The notes under the pieces: model-generated
What the model was told of the DNA's origin: nothing
Database searches by the model: none
What the model saw: only the letters and a program-made list of their open reading frames with translations
Shown: positions 20,411 to 29,077 of the stretch, one piece after another
How positions within the stretch are numbered: position 1 is the stretch's first letter
Layout of the letters: each line of letters begins with the position of its first letter
Program-made: the position numbers and the translations under genes
From: Stenotrophomonas maltophilia
GTDB taxonomy: Bacteria; Pseudomonadota; Gammaproteobacteria; Xanthomonadales; Xanthomonadaceae
Length of the DNA stretch: 64,000 nt
Reading direction: 5' to 3'
NCBI RefSeq assembly: GCF_002799155.1
Contig: NZ_NERD01000002.1
Location: 248,001 to 312,000 of the forward strand

Positions 20411-21238
20411 TCAATACACCGTGGCGCGGCCCTGCACGAACGAATAGAAGAACACCGCGTTCGGGTCGTTCTGCACCAGGCGGAACTCGCGACGCATGCC
20501 TTCCACGGTGTCCTCGTCCACCGAGCCGGCCTGCAGCAGCTGGTCGGCCGCCGACAGCAGCAGTTGTTCCCAGAACGCGATCATCGTCTTGCGACGGGCC
20601 GGTTCGCGGTTGTCCAGGTGGATGGTCTTGATCTCGGTATGCACGTCGCGGAAGCCGCCGGCCAGCAGCAGGTTGCCCAGCTTGGCGCCGACGAACGGGT
20701 CTCCCCCATGGTCGTACTGGAAATCGTTGAACGCCATCCAGTAGCGCCAGATGTGCGGCGAGTACGGGTCGAGCAGGAACGAGGCATTCATCACCTCGGT
20801 GATGTACACCGGCGAGCCCGGCGCCAGCACGCGGCGCACCTCGCTCAGTACGCGTGCTGGTGACGGCACGTGCTCCAGCACCCAGCACAGGAACGCCGCG
20901 TCGAAGCTGCGTGCCTCGAACGGCAGCTCGCCGGCGTCGGCCTGCTGCAGGGTGTAGCGGTCGCTGCACCACGGTGTGCGCGCCAGGTTCTCGCGCGCGG
21001 TGGCCAGCTGCGTTTCGCTCAGGTCCACGCCGGTCACGTGCAGCTCGGGGAAGCGGCGCAGCAGGATCTCGGTCTGTGCGCCGACGCCGCTGCCGACTTC
21101 CAGCAGGCGCCGCGCGCCGCTGTAGTCGATCTGGCCGAAGATGCTCGATTCCAGCAGCCGGGCCTGGGTCATCAGGCGCTGCTGCTCGGTGCCGGAGAAC
21201 CCGTGCAGGTAGGTCGGGGAGGAGATCGGCGGAGTCAT
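20411..21238 (-). CDS. Class I SAM-dependent methyltransferase
   Basis: The 275-residue protein has a methyltransferase domain over residues 40-165. Motif I is LLEVGSGVGAQTEIL near residue 46, motif II VTGVDLSETQL, and the post-motif is FDAAFLCWVLEHVPSP near residue 108, the pattern of small-molecule methyltransferases. The C-terminal part is family-variable. It lies downstream of dusB on the same strand, with a SMAG-like repeat between. The substrate is unknown. Confidence 0.85.
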   Translation of the reverse strand: MTPPISSPTYLHGFSGTEQQRLMTQARLLESSIFGQIDYSGARRLLEVGSGVGAQTEILLRRFPELHVTGVDLSETQLATARENLARTPWCSDRYTLQQADAGELPFEARSFDAAFLCWVLEHVPSPARVLSEVRRVLAPGSPVYITEVMNASFLLDPYSPHIWRYWMAFNDFQYDHGGDPFVGAKLGNLLLAGGFRDVHTEIKTIHLDNREPARRKTMIAFWEQLLLSAADQLLQAGSVDEDTVEGMRREFRLVQNDPNAVFFYSFVQGRATVY

Positions 21239-21252
21239 GACGGCGGGCTCTT

Positions 21253-21274
21253 GTAGCGTCGAGCTGGCTCGACT
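21253..21274. repeat. Degenerate SMAG repeat
   Basis: GTAGCG then a 6-bp stem TCGAGC with a TG loop, in the 60-base gap between dusB and the methyltransferase gene. Confidence 0.55.
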
Positions 21275-21298
21275 GTTCGGAAACGCGGGGCGGGCGGC

Positions 21299-22294
21299 TC
21301 AGGCCGCCGAAGAGAGCGCCGGTTCCCCGGCGATCAGGCGGTCGAAGTACTCGGTGGTCAGGGCGATCTGGCTCTGCGGGTCTTCGGCGCGGTTGACCAC
21401 TGCGCGGAAGGCGGCGTTCTCCGGCCGGTCCTTGGCGTACCAGCCCAGGTGCTTGCGCGCGATGCGCACGCCCTGCGGTTCGCCGTAGAACGCATGCAGT
21501 GCATGCAGGTGGCCGAGCAGGATGTCGCGCACTTCCGCCAGCGATGGCGGCGGCAGTTCCTCGCCGGTGGCCAGGTAGTGCGCCACCTCGCGGAAGATCC
21601 ACGGCCGGCCCTGCGCGGAGCGACCGATCATCACTGCATCCACGCCGGTTTCCTTCAGGACGTACGCGGCCTTCTGCGGCGAGTCGATATCGCCGTTGGC
21701 GATCACCGGAATGCGCAGCGCCGCCTTGATCTCGCCGATGGTGCCGTACTCGGCCTGGCCGGTGTAATGCTGGTCGCGGGTGCGCCCATGCACGGCCAGC
21801 GCGGCGATGCCGCTGGCCTCGGCGATGCGCGCGATCACCGGGCCATTGCGGTGGTCGCAATCCCAACCGGTGCGGATCTTCAACGTGACCGGCACGTCCA
21901 CCGCGTTGACCACGGCTTCGAGGATGCGCGCCACCAGCTGTTCGTCGCGCATCAGTGCCGAGCCGGCCCAGGCGTTGCACACCTTCTTGGCCGGGCAGCC
22001 CATGTTGATGTCGATGATCTGCGCGCCGTGGTCCACGTTGTAGCGCGCGGCCTCGGCCAGCTGCTGCGGCTCGGTGCCGGCGATCTGCACGCTGATCGGG
22101 GCCGGTTCGCCCTCATGGTCCATGCGGTGGATGGACTTGCGCGTGTTCCAGAAGCGCGGGTCGCTGATGGTCATTTCCGAGGCGGCCAGCCCCGCACCCA
22201 GCCGTTTGCACAGCAGGCGGAAAGGCTTGTCGGTGACGCCGGCCATGGGCGCCAGCACGACGTTGGGGGCAATGGTGTACGGGCCGATCTGCAT
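21299..22294 (-). CDS. dusB: tRNA-dihydrouridine synthase
   Basis: The 331-residue flavoenzyme reduces uridines in the tRNA D-loop. It starts MQIGPYTIAPNVVLAPMAGVTDKPFR, the DusB N-terminus. DINMGCPAKKVC holds the catalytic Cys (near residue 105), and later motifs LKIRTGWD, HGRTRDQ and VIANGDI contact FMN and tRNA. Length agrees with DusB rather than DusA or DusC. An in-frame upstream ATG would add 26 unconserved residues. No fis gene follows; a methyltransferase gene does. Confidence 0.93.
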   Translation of the reverse strand: MQIGPYTIAPNVVLAPMAGVTDKPFRLLCKRLGAGLAASEMTISDPRFWNTRKSIHRMDHEGEPAPISVQIAGTEPQQLAEAARYNVDHGAQIIDINMGCPAKKVCNAWAGSALMRDEQLVARILEAVVNAVDVPVTLKIRTGWDCDHRNGPVIARIAEASGIAALAVHGRTRDQHYTGQAEYGTIGEIKAALRIPVIANGDIDSPQKAAYVLKETGVDAVMIGRSAQGRPWIFREVAHYLATGEELPPPSLAEVRDILLGHLHALHAFYGEPQGVRIARKHLGWYAKDRPENAAFRAVVNRAEDPQSQIALTTEYFDRLIAGEPALSSAA

Positions 22295-22441
22295 GCGCCC
22301 ATTGTAGGGCGCGGGCGGCGGTACGGCCGTGTCGGCGGCGTTCCGGTTCAGGCCGATCGGCACCGACCTCATGCCATACCGGCATCAGCAGATGCTTGAC
22401 GGTTGCATCCACCGCCCCCAAGTGCGGGCGATGGTGGGCGG

Positions 22442-22873
22442 CTACCCCAGGCTCTGCCAGGCCTGGCGGGTACCCAGCGCGAAGGCCAGCCCCAGGCCGA
22501 GGCAGGCCAGTGAACTGACTACCCAGAAGTGCCGGCCGTTGTATCCGGGCCGGAGCAGCGCCAGCCCGAAGCCCATCGCCGCGCGCAGCAGCAACAGCAG
22601 GGCGATGCCCGACAGCACCGGACGGCTGGCCGGCAGCGGCGAATGCCAGCCTGCGGCTGCCAGCGCGTACAGCGTCCAGGCGACCAGCACAGCAGTAATG
22701 CCGGCGGTCATCAGCGGTGGCCACCAATGCCCCGCCTGTGCCAGCCGGACCATGCGCGGGCCAGCGCCGAACCACCGGTACCAGGGTGCCCCAAACGCAA
22801 TGCAGCCGATATGCAGCAAGGCTGCGATGGCACTGCCGGCGGCGGCAACCAGCAACCAGGGGAATCCGTCCAT
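22442..22873 (-). CDS. Small hypothetical membrane protein
   Basis: A 143-residue protein starting MDGFPWLLVAAAG with four predicted membrane helices at about 6-28, 48-72, 83-105 and 115-137. The loop GAPWYRWFGAGPRMVRLAQAGHWWP is aromatic-rich. I do not recognise the family with certainty. It lies between dusB and the LysR gene on the same strand, with gaps of over 100 bases on both sides, so it is probably its own unit. Confidence 0.65.
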   Translation of the reverse strand: MDGFPWLLVAAAGSAIAALLHIGCIAFGAPWYRWFGAGPRMVRLAQAGHWWPPLMTAGITAVLVAWTLYALAAAGWHSPLPASRPVLSGIALLLLLRAAMGFGLALLRPGYNGRHFWVVSSLACLGLGLAFALGTRQAWQSLG

Positions 22874-22982
22874 GTCCTGCCCACGCTGAAATGCTGCGCG
22901 GATGGTGGGTGAGGGGCGGGGTGAGGGCAATGCGACCGGCAGTCGCAGCTGTTCGATGCCACCGCCGGTGATGGCGCTGCGC

Positions 22983-23900
22983 TCAGCGCGGCGGATCGAT
23001 CTGCAACCCGGTGCCGAGATGGTCCAACGCCACGTCCACGCGTGGCAACCGCTGCCGGCCCTGCGGCCACAACAGGCGCAACGGCAGGCCGCGGCAGTCC
23101 AGCGACGGCAGGATCGACACAAGGCTGCCGCGCGCCAGCGCATCATCGACCAGCCAGGTGGCCAACTGCGCGATGCCGAAGCCGGCCTCGACCGCAGCCA
23201 CCTGGGCCTCGGCGCTGCCAACCACCAGGCGCGCGCGGGCCTGCAGCGGTGTACTGCGCTGCCCGCCATCGGCCACCTGCCACGGCCCGATGCTGCCGTC
23301 GGCGCGTCCGAACAGCACGCCGTCATGCCCGGCCAGCTCGGCCGCGGATGTCGGCAGGCCATGTCGCTCCAGATAGGCCGGGGACGCACAGAAGCGAAGG
23401 CATTCGTAGCCGAGCAGGCGGCTGCCCAGGGTGGCCGGCAGCGGCTCCGGTCCACCGATGCGCACGGCCAGGTCGATGCCGTCATCGGTCAGGTCCACAA
23501 AGCGGTCGCTGAAGGTCACCTGTGGCCGCAGCTGCGGAAACGTGTCGGCCAGCTGCAGCAGCAACGGCCAGACTTTCAGTCGCCCGAAGGTGGCTGGTGC
23601 ATCCACCCGCAGGCGGCCCACGGGAGCGTCTGCGTGCGACGCCAGCACCGACTCGGCATCGGCCAGTTCGCCAAGCACCCGCACGCAGGTGCGGTAGAAG
23701 CCCTCACCGGCCTCGGTCAGGCGAAGGCGGCGCGTGCTGCGTTCGAACAGCCGGGCTCCCAGCCGCGCCTCCAGCCGTGCGATGGTCTTGCCCACCGCAG
23801 AACTGGTCAGGTGCAGGCGTTCGGCGGCGGCAGTGAAGCTGCCGGCATCGGCGGTGGCGACGAAGGCCTCGATGCCGCGCAGACGCTCGGTGGGAAGCAT
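22983..23900 (-). CDS. LysR-family transcriptional regulator
   Basis: The 305-residue protein has the LysR winged helix-turn-helix at residues 5-65 (AFVATADAGSFTAAAERLHLTSSAVGKTIARLEARLG) and an effector-binding domain to the end. It is divergent from an MFS exporter gene with 92 bases between the starts. In this arrangement the regulator commonly controls both genes. It belongs to the group often annotated as DsdA/AaeR-like repressors or activators, but the ligand is unknown. Confidence 0.9.
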   Translation of the reverse strand: MLPTERLRGIEAFVATADAGSFTAAAERLHLTSSAVGKTIARLEARLGARLFERSTRRLRLTEAGEGFYRTCVRVLGELADAESVLASHADAPVGRLRVDAPATFGRLKVWPLLLQLADTFPQLRPQVTFSDRFVDLTDDGIDLAVRIGGPEPLPATLGSRLLGYECLRFCASPAYLERHGLPTSAAELAGHDGVLFGRADGSIGPWQVADGGQRSTPLQARARLVVGSAEAQVAAVEAGFGIAQLATWLVDDALARGSLVSILPSLDCRGLPLRLLWPQGRQRLPRVDVALDHLGTGLQIDPPR

Positions 23901-23992
23901 GGGGAATTTCGGTCCGGAATCGATGGAAAATATAGCAGTAATCGGAACTCGGGGAGGAAATAGGCTGGTGGCCCCTGTCCTGATGCCTGCTC
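23901..23992. promoter_or_regulatory. Divergent promoter region of the LysR and MFS genes
   Basis: The gap holds an AT-rich core around 23927-23943, with TATATT on the minus strand as a possible -10 box for the LysR gene. The inverted repeat TTCGGTCCGGAA at about 23908-23919 is a candidate operator. AGGA stands about 35 bases before the MFS start, so that gene's ribosome site is weak. Assignments are tentative. Confidence 0.4.
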
Positions 23993-25180
23993 ATGTCCAC
24001 CCTCGATTCCATCGTGGCCGCTGTCCACGCAAACGCTCGCGCACGTCTTCCGGTCGTCCTGCTGGCGGTGTCCGCCTTCGTCATCGTCACCACCGAATTC
24101 CTGATCGTCGGCCTGTTGCCCGCGCTGGCGCGCGACCTTGGCCTGGGCATCGCCCGCGCCGGGCAGCTGGTCACCTTGTTCGCGTTCACCGTGATGCTGG
24201 CCGGGCCACCATTGACTGCGCTGCTGTCACACGTTGGCCGGCGCCCCCTGTTCGTGGTCATCCTGCTGTTGTTCGCGGGTTCCAACGCGCTGGCTGCGAT
24301 GGCCACGCAGCCGTGGCTGCTGGCGCTGGCGCGGGTTCTGCCAGCACTGGCCCTGCCGGTGTTCTGGGGCACGGCCAGTGAGACTGCTGCGCAGCTGGCC
24401 CCGGCAGGACAGGGCGGTCGTGCGGTCGCGCGGGTCTACCTGGGTATCACCGCCGCAATGCTGTTCGGTATCCCACTGGGTACGTTGGCCGCCGACGCCC
24501 TCGGTTGGCGCGGCAGCTTCTGGCTGTTGGCGGCCTTGTCGCTGTTGATGGCGGGCGCGTTGGCGTTGTGGATGCCGGGCGCCGTGGCCGGACCGCGGCG
24601 CGCGCTGGGCGAACAGGCACGTGTGTTGCGCCAACCGCAGTTGCTGGGCCATGTGCTGCTGTCGGTGCTGGTGTTCACCGCGATGTTTGCTGCCTACACC
24701 TACCTGGCCGATGTACTGGAGCGCCTGATGCAGGTACCGGCCGCACAGGTGGGCTGGTGGCTGATGGGCTTCGGGGCCGTCGGGCTGATCGGCAATGCAC
24801 TGGGCGGGCGCTGGGTCGATCGTGCGCCGCTGGGCGCGACCCTGGTGTTCTGCGCGGTGCTGGCGCTGGGCATGCTGGCCAGTGTCGGGCTGGCCGGCCA
24901 CGGCACGCTCGTGCTGATCGCACTGGCCCTGTGGGGCGTGGCGCATACCGGATTGTTCCCGCTATGCCAGGTGCGGGTGATGCGTGCGGCGCCACAGGCG
25001 CAGGCGCTGGCGGGAACCTTGAATGTGTCTGCGGCCAATGCCGGAATCGGCCTGGGCGCGCTGCTGGGAGGTGGGACCATCGAACGCTTCGGCCTGGCTT
25101 CGCTGGGCGTGGTGGCCGCTGCCGTGGCGCTGCTGGCAATCGCAGCTGGGCTGCTGCTGCGACGTGCGGAGGAACCATAA
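23993..25180 (+). CDS. MFS exporter, AraJ/YdhP-like
   Basis: The 395-residue protein has twelve hydrophobic segments typical of drug:H+ or sugar efflux MFS proteins. VTTEFLIVGLLPALARDLG in helix 1 and LLSHVGRRPLFVV (motif A) between helices 2 and 3 are characteristic of the AraJ/YdhP group. It is divergent from a LysR regulator. A second protein of the same group is encoded near 42.4 kb. Substrate not predictable. Confidence 0.88.
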   Translation: MSTLDSIVAAVHANARARLPVVLLAVSAFVIVTTEFLIVGLLPALARDLGLGIARAGQLVTLFAFTVMLAGPPLTALLSHVGRRPLFVVILLLFAGSNALAAMATQPWLLALARVLPALALPVFWGTASETAAQLAPAGQGGRAVARVYLGITAAMLFGIPLGTLAADALGWRGSFWLLAALSLLMAGALALWMPGAVAGPRRALGEQARVLRQPQLLGHVLLSVLVFTAMFAAYTYLADVLERLMQVPAAQVGWWLMGFGAVGLIGNALGGRWVDRAPLGATLVFCAVLALGMLASVGLAGHGTLVLIALALWGVAHTGLFPLCQVRVMRAAPQAQALAGTLNVSAANAGIGLGALLGGGTIERFGLASLGVVAAAVALLAIAAGLLLRRAEEP

Positions 25181-25210
25181 AAAAGCCCGGATGCCTGCGC
25201 ACCCGGGCCT
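25181..25210 (-). terminator. Terminator of the nucleoside-transporter/ribokinase operon
   Basis: On the minus strand a GC-rich stem (CCGGGC pairing with GCCCGG, 12-base loop) is followed by TTTTTTA. The T run abuts the stop codon of the convergent MFS gene, so one hairpin serves the space between both genes. Confidence 0.75.
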
Positions 25211-25214
25211 TCTC

Positions 25215-25237
25215 ATCCACGCATGGCGTGGATCTAT
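25215..25237. repeat. SMAG-type repeat containing the ribokinase stop codon
   Basis: An 8-bp stem ATCCACGC with an ATG loop followed by CTAT. Read on the minus strand the end is ATAG, a one-base variant of GTAG, and its TAG is the stop codon of the ribokinase gene. Confidence 0.7.
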
Positions 25238-26199
25238 TTTGCTTCAGCGTCGGCCGGGGTGAAGCGCGGCATCGCCGCTGCAGCGCCTTCCTTCTCGGTC
25301 GAGCGACCGGCGAACTGGTTGGCGAAGCGCACGTGGCGGGCGAACGGGGCGTCGGCCACCTGCGCCAGCGACGCGGCCAGCGCACCGTTGAAGGCATCAC
25401 CGGCACCGGTGGTGTCGATCGCCTGCACCTGTTCGGCACCCACGCGGTAGTACGGCTGGGTATCGCCGCGCAGGTTCTCGTCGGCATGCGACACGAACAC
25501 GCCCACCGAACCGAGCGTGACCACCACGGTACCGTTGCCGACCAGCTTGCGGCACAGCGCGTGCAGGCTGGCGCCATCCAGCGCGGCGACGTCGTTGGCA
25601 TCCACGCGCTCACCGACATGGCGGCCGAGCAGGGCGGCGAACTCGGTCTCGTTCGGGGTGATCACATCGGCCAGCTTGAGCAGGCCGATGGTCGAGGGGG
25701 CATCGGCCGGTGCGGTGTTGAGCACGGTGGTGACGCCGCCCTCGCGGGCCGTGGCCAGTGCCGCTTCGATGGTCTGCACCGGCGATTCCAGCTGCGCCAG
25801 CACCACCTTGGCACTGGTCAGCAGGGCCTGCTGCTGTTGCAGGAAGTCGGTGCTCAGCGCAGCGTTGGCGCCCGGGCCGATCACGATGGTGTTGCGGCCA
25901 CGGGCATCGACGTAGATGCCTGCGGTGCCGGTCGGCTCGCTGCTGGCTTCGGCGATCAGACCGAAGCCGTCCTGTGCGGCCAGTTCGCGCGCGGTGGCGC
26001 CACCGGCGTCGTCGCCCAGCGCGCACACGAAGTGGGTGTCGGCACCGGCGCGGCAGGCCGCCACAGCCTGGTTGAAGCCCTTGCCACCGGGGCCGGTGCT
26101 GTAACGGCCGGCAATGGTCGCACCCGGTGCCGGCAGCGACTCGCACCGCCACACGTGATCGACATTGAAGGAACCGACGACAACGACACTGCTGCTCAT
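25234..26199 (-). CDS. rbsK: Ribokinase (PfkB family)
   Basis: The 321-residue kinase begins MSSSVVVVGSFNVDHVW, the ribokinase N-terminus. GPGGKGFNQAVAACRAGAD near residue 40 is PfkB signature 1, and DTTGAGDAFNGALAA near residue 263 is signature 2 with the catalytic Asp. NTAPA and the ITPNETE motif also fit ribokinase. A TTG 21 bases upstream is in frame but less likely. It follows a CNT nucleoside transporter gene closely. The pair suggests that nucleoside ribose is salvaged as ribose-5-phosphate; another sugar or nucleoside as substrate cannot be excluded. Confidence 0.85.
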   Translation of the reverse strand: MSSSVVVVGSFNVDHVWRCESLPAPGATIAGRYSTGPGGKGFNQAVAACRAGADTHFVCALGDDAGGATARELAAQDGFGLIAEASSEPTGTAGIYVDARGRNTIVIGPGANAALSTDFLQQQQALLTSAKVVLAQLESPVQTIEAALATAREGGVTTVLNTAPADAPSTIGLLKLADVITPNETEFAALLGRHVGERVDANDVAALDGASLHALCRKLVGNGTVVVTLGSVGVFVSHADENLRGDTQPYYRVGAEQVQAIDTTGAGDAFNGALAASLAQVADAPFARHVRFANQFAGRSTEKEGAAAAMPRFTPADAEAK

Positions 26200-26224
26200 A
26201 GGGAATCTTTTCTCAACCAAGGGT

Positions 26225-27523
26225 TCAACTGAAGTGCGTCAGCACGCCGGCGATGGTCGCCGTCATGAAGGTGGCAATGGTACCGCCCAGCACGGCGCGC
26301 AGGCCGAACTTGGCCAGGTCGTGGCGACGTTCCGGGGCCAGGCCGCCGATACCGCCGATCTGGATCGCGATCGAGCTGAAGTTGGCGAAGCCGCACAGCG
26401 CGTAGGTGGCGATCAGGCGACCTTCCTCGGACAGGCTCACGCCAGCGATCTGGCCGTTCACGATCTGCGACAGTTCGGTGTAGGCCACGAACTCGTTGAT
26501 CACGACCTTCTGGCCGATCAGCGAACCGACGGTGGTGGCATCGGCCCACGGGGTGCCGATCACCCAGGCGATCGGGGCCAGCACGTAACCGAAGATGGTC
26601 GACAGGTTGGTCGGCTTGCCGATGGCAGCAGCCAGGCCGGTCACATCGCCGATCCAGGTCAGCGGGGCGTTCAGCAGCGCGATCAGGGCGATGAAGGCCA
26701 GCAGCATCGCGCCGATGTTCAGCGCCAGCTTCAGGCCGTCACCGGCGCCGGCGGCGGCCGCGTCGATGATGTTGCTGGAGGTCTTCTCGACTTCCATCTT
26801 CACCGTGCCGCGGGTGAGCGGGGTGCCGGTTTCCGGGATCAGCAGCTTGGCCACGACCAGGGTGGCCGGTGCTGCCATGATGCTGGCCGCCAGCAGGTGC
26901 TTGGCGTAGAAGGCCTGCTGCGCCGGATCACCGCCGCCGAGCATGCCCACGTAGGCCGCCAGCACGCCGCCGGCGATGTGCGCCATGCCGCCGATCATCA
27001 TGGTCAGCAGCTCGGACTGGGTCATCCTGGCGATGTACGGGCGCACGGTCAGCGGCGCCTCGGTCTGGCCGATGAAGACGCTGGCGCAGACGCTGGTGGT
27101 TTCCGCGCCGGACACGCGCATCACCTTGGTGATCGACCACGCCATCACGCGCACGATCGCCTGCATGATGTTGAGGTGGTACATCACCCCCATCAGCGCC
27201 GAGAAGAAGATGATGGTCGGCAGCACCTGGAAGGCGAAGATGAAGCCGTAGTTCTTGGTGTCCATCAACGAGCCGAAGATGAAGCCCGAGCCTTCGTTGA
27301 CGAAGCTGAGAACCTTGACGAAGCCCTTGCCCAGCGCATCGAACACATCGCGCCCGCCCGGCACCAGGATCACCAGCGCAGCGAACGCGATCTGCAGGGT
27401 GATACCGGTGGCAACCAGCTTCCAGTCAACCGCACGCTTGTTGTTGGAAAACAACCAGGTGATGCCGATCAGCACCGCCAACCCGAACAGGCCGAAGCCG
27501 ATCCTGCCCAAACCTTCGACCAT
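26225..27523 (-). CDS. nupC: Concentrative nucleoside transporter (NupC/CNT family)
   Basis: The 432-residue inner-membrane protein has about ten hydrophobic segments and the CNT hallmarks: GQTEAPLTVRPYI (nucleoside-binding hairpin, near residue 152), INEFVAYTELS and YALCGFANFSSIAIQIGG near the end. CNT proteins import nucleosides with H+ or Na+. It heads a two-gene operon with the ribokinase 25 bases downstream. The 193-base gap upstream is shared with the divergent aldo/keto reductase gene. Confidence 0.92.
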   Translation of the reverse strand: MVEGLGRIGFGLFGLAVLIGITWLFSNNKRAVDWKLVATGITLQIAFAALVILVPGGRDVFDALGKGFVKVLSFVNEGSGFIFGSLMDTKNYGFIFAFQVLPTIIFFSALMGVMYHLNIMQAIVRVMAWSITKVMRVSGAETTSVCASVFIGQTEAPLTVRPYIARMTQSELLTMMIGGMAHIAGGVLAAYVGMLGGGDPAQQAFYAKHLLAASIMAAPATLVVAKLLIPETGTPLTRGTVKMEVEKTSSNIIDAAAAGAGDGLKLALNIGAMLLAFIALIALLNAPLTWIGDVTGLAAAIGKPTNLSTIFGYVLAPIAWVIGTPWADATTVGSLIGQKVVINEFVAYTELSQIVNGQIAGVSLSEEGRLIATYALCGFANFSSIAIQIGGIGGLAPERRHDLAKFGLRAVLGGTIATFMTATIAGVLTHFS

Positions 27524-27716
27524 GTGAGTGACTCCCCTGGGGCGTCGCGAAAAACGGGAAGCCTAGTGCAGGGCAGGGGCCGGGGCAAGAAAAAGCAGCG
27601 TGCGCGCACCCAACGGTACCGATCAGGCCAGCAACGGCAAGGGCTTGCGGCCGGCGGCGGAAGGTAGAATGGGGTTTGATCCCGGCCCGGATGCGGGCCC
27701 GCAGCAGGAGATTCGC

Positions 27717-28688
27717 ATGCAATACCGTCGCCTGGGCTCCACCGGCCTGCCGATTTCCGCCCTGTCCTTCGGCGCCTGGGTGACCTTCGGTGACCAGATC
27801 CCGCGCGACGAGGCCCGCAACCTGGTGGCTGCGGCCTGGGACCACGGCGTCAACTTCTTCGACAACGCCGAGGGCTATGCCAACGGCCGCGCCGAACAGG
27901 TGATGGGTGATGTGATCGCCGACCTGCGCCTGCCGCGCGATGGCCTCTGCGTATCCAGCAAGGTGTTCTTCGGCAGCGCCAAGGACCCACGGCCGACCCA
28001 GCGCGGCCTGTCGCGCAAGCATGTGACCGACGCCTGCCATGCTGCGCTCAAGCGCCTGCGGGTCGATTACCTGGACCTTTATTACTGCCATCGCCCGGAT
28101 CCGGACGCACCGATCGCCGAGACCGTGCATGCCATGGATACCCTGGTGCGGCAGGGCAAGGTCCTCTACTGGGGTACCTCGGAGTGGTCGGCGGTGCAGA
28201 TCCAGCAGGCGCTGGACATCGCCGACGCGCGCAACCTGCAGGGCCCGTCCATGGAACAGCCGCAGTACAACCTGCTGCACCGCGAACGGGTCGAGGTCGA
28301 GTACGCGCCGCTGTATGCCGGTGCCGGCCTGGGCACCACCATCTTCTCACCGCTGGCCTCGGGCCTGCTGACCGGCAAGTACGACCAGGGCATTCCGGCG
28401 GATGCGCGGCTGGGCCGCGAGGGCATGGAATGGCTGCAGGCGCTGGTGATGGGTGACGACACCGAGGCCCGCCTGGCCCAGGTGCGCCGTTTCAGCCAGG
28501 TGGCGCGCGTACTGGGGCACGCCCCGGCCACGCTGGCCATCGCCTGGTGCCTGCGCAACCCGAACGTCTCCAGCGTGATCCTGGGCGCCAGCCGGGTCAG
28601 CCAACTGCTGCAGAACCTGCAGGCGCTGGAGGTGCTGGAGCAGGTCGACGCCGCTGGCTGGGCGCAGGTCGAAGCCGTCTTCGCCTGA
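27717..28688 (+). CDS. Aldo/keto reductase (YghZ/KCNAB-like)
   Basis: ATG follows AGGAG by 7 bases and gives 323 residues. The catalytic tetrad is visible: Asp in FFDNAEGYA, Tyr of the same segment, Lys in SSKVFFG (near residue 81) and His in YYCHRPDPD (near 122). The C-terminal ILGASRVSQLLQNLQAL binds NADPH in this family. These enzymes reduce aldehydes; the closest well-known groups are YghZ (methylglyoxal) and potassium-channel beta subunits. Substrate uncertain. Confidence 0.9.
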   Translation: MQYRRLGSTGLPISALSFGAWVTFGDQIPRDEARNLVAAAWDHGVNFFDNAEGYANGRAEQVMGDVIADLRLPRDGLCVSSKVFFGSAKDPRPTQRGLSRKHVTDACHAALKRLRVDYLDLYYCHRPDPDAPIAETVHAMDTLVRQGKVLYWGTSEWSAVQIQQALDIADARNLQGPSMEQPQYNLLHRERVEVEYAPLYAGAGLGTTIFSPLASGLLTGKYDQGIPADARLGREGMEWLQALVMGDDTEARLAQVRRFSQVARVLGHAPATLAIAWCLRNPNVSSVILGASRVSQLLQNLQALEVLEQVDAAGWAQVEAVFA

Positions 28689-28699
28689 CAGCCCTCTGC

Positions 28700-28724
28700 A
28701 GCGTCGAGCCATGCTCGACGCTAC
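28700..28724. repeat. SMAG (GTAG) repeat after the aldo/keto reductase gene
   Basis: A 10-bp perfect stem AGCGTCGAGC with a CAT loop ending in CTAC, 11 bases after the stop. It probably ends the transcript. Confidence 0.75.
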
Positions 28725-28760
28725 AAAAGCACCGCGCCCACCGTGCCATTGATGATGTCT

Positions 28761-28780
28761 ATCGAATTTAAGAATTCGAT
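28761..28780. promoter_or_regulatory. AT-rich palindrome upstream of the heme-uptake promoter
   Basis: ATCGAATT and AATTCGAT form a perfect 8-bp inverted repeat around TAAG. Outside it CATTGAT (28747-28753) and ATCAATG (28791-28797) form a second, slightly off-centre pair. The sequence is unusually AT-rich for this genome and stands 45 bases before the Fur box. An operator for a second regulator is plausible. Confidence 0.5.
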
Positions 28781-28825
28781 CATTAATCCCATCAATGAAA
28801 TTGAGAATGGTTGTTGATTGTCAAC

Positions 28826-28840
28826 TGAGAATCATTATCA
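28826..28840 (+). promoter_or_regulatory. Fur box of the heme-uptake cluster
   Basis: TGAGAAT-C-ATTATCA matches the 7-1-7 Fur half-site consensus (TGATAAT-N-ATTATCA) with one mismatch. It lies 28 bases before the hemP start, so iron-loaded Fur should repress hemP and the receptor gene behind it. Confidence 0.85.
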
Positions 28841-28867
28841 TTTAACTCGTCCCTCGCACGAGTCCAG

Positions 28868-29068
28868 ATGCTCATGAATGCTCAACCTGTACTGCTGCGC
28901 CCCGAAACGCTGACCCTCCGCGATCGTCCGGTCCGTGTCGTTCCGCCGGAAGAGGTCATCGACAGCGAAGCCCTGCTCAAGGGCCGTCGTGAAATCCTGA
29001 TCCAGCACGGCGACCGCTTCTACCGCCTGCGGCACACCAGCAACGACAAGCTGATCCTGACCAAGTAA
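28868..29068 (+). CDS. hemP: Hemin uptake protein HemP
   Basis: A 66-residue protein with the HemP motif: SEALLKGRREILIQHGDRFYRLRHTSNDKLILTK covers most of the conserved domain (GxxxxxIxHxGxxYxLRxTxxxKLILTK). A second Met at residue 3 (MNAQPV) is equally plausible as the start. HemP proteins are encoded beside heme receptors and in some bacteria activate the receptor gene. A Fur box upstream and a heme-type TonB-dependent receptor downstream confirm the setting. Confidence 0.92.
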   Translation: MLMNAQPVLLRPETLTLRDRPVRVVPPEEVIDSEALLKGRREILIQHGDRFYRLRHTSNDKLILTK

Positions 29069-29077
29069 TCGCGGCCT

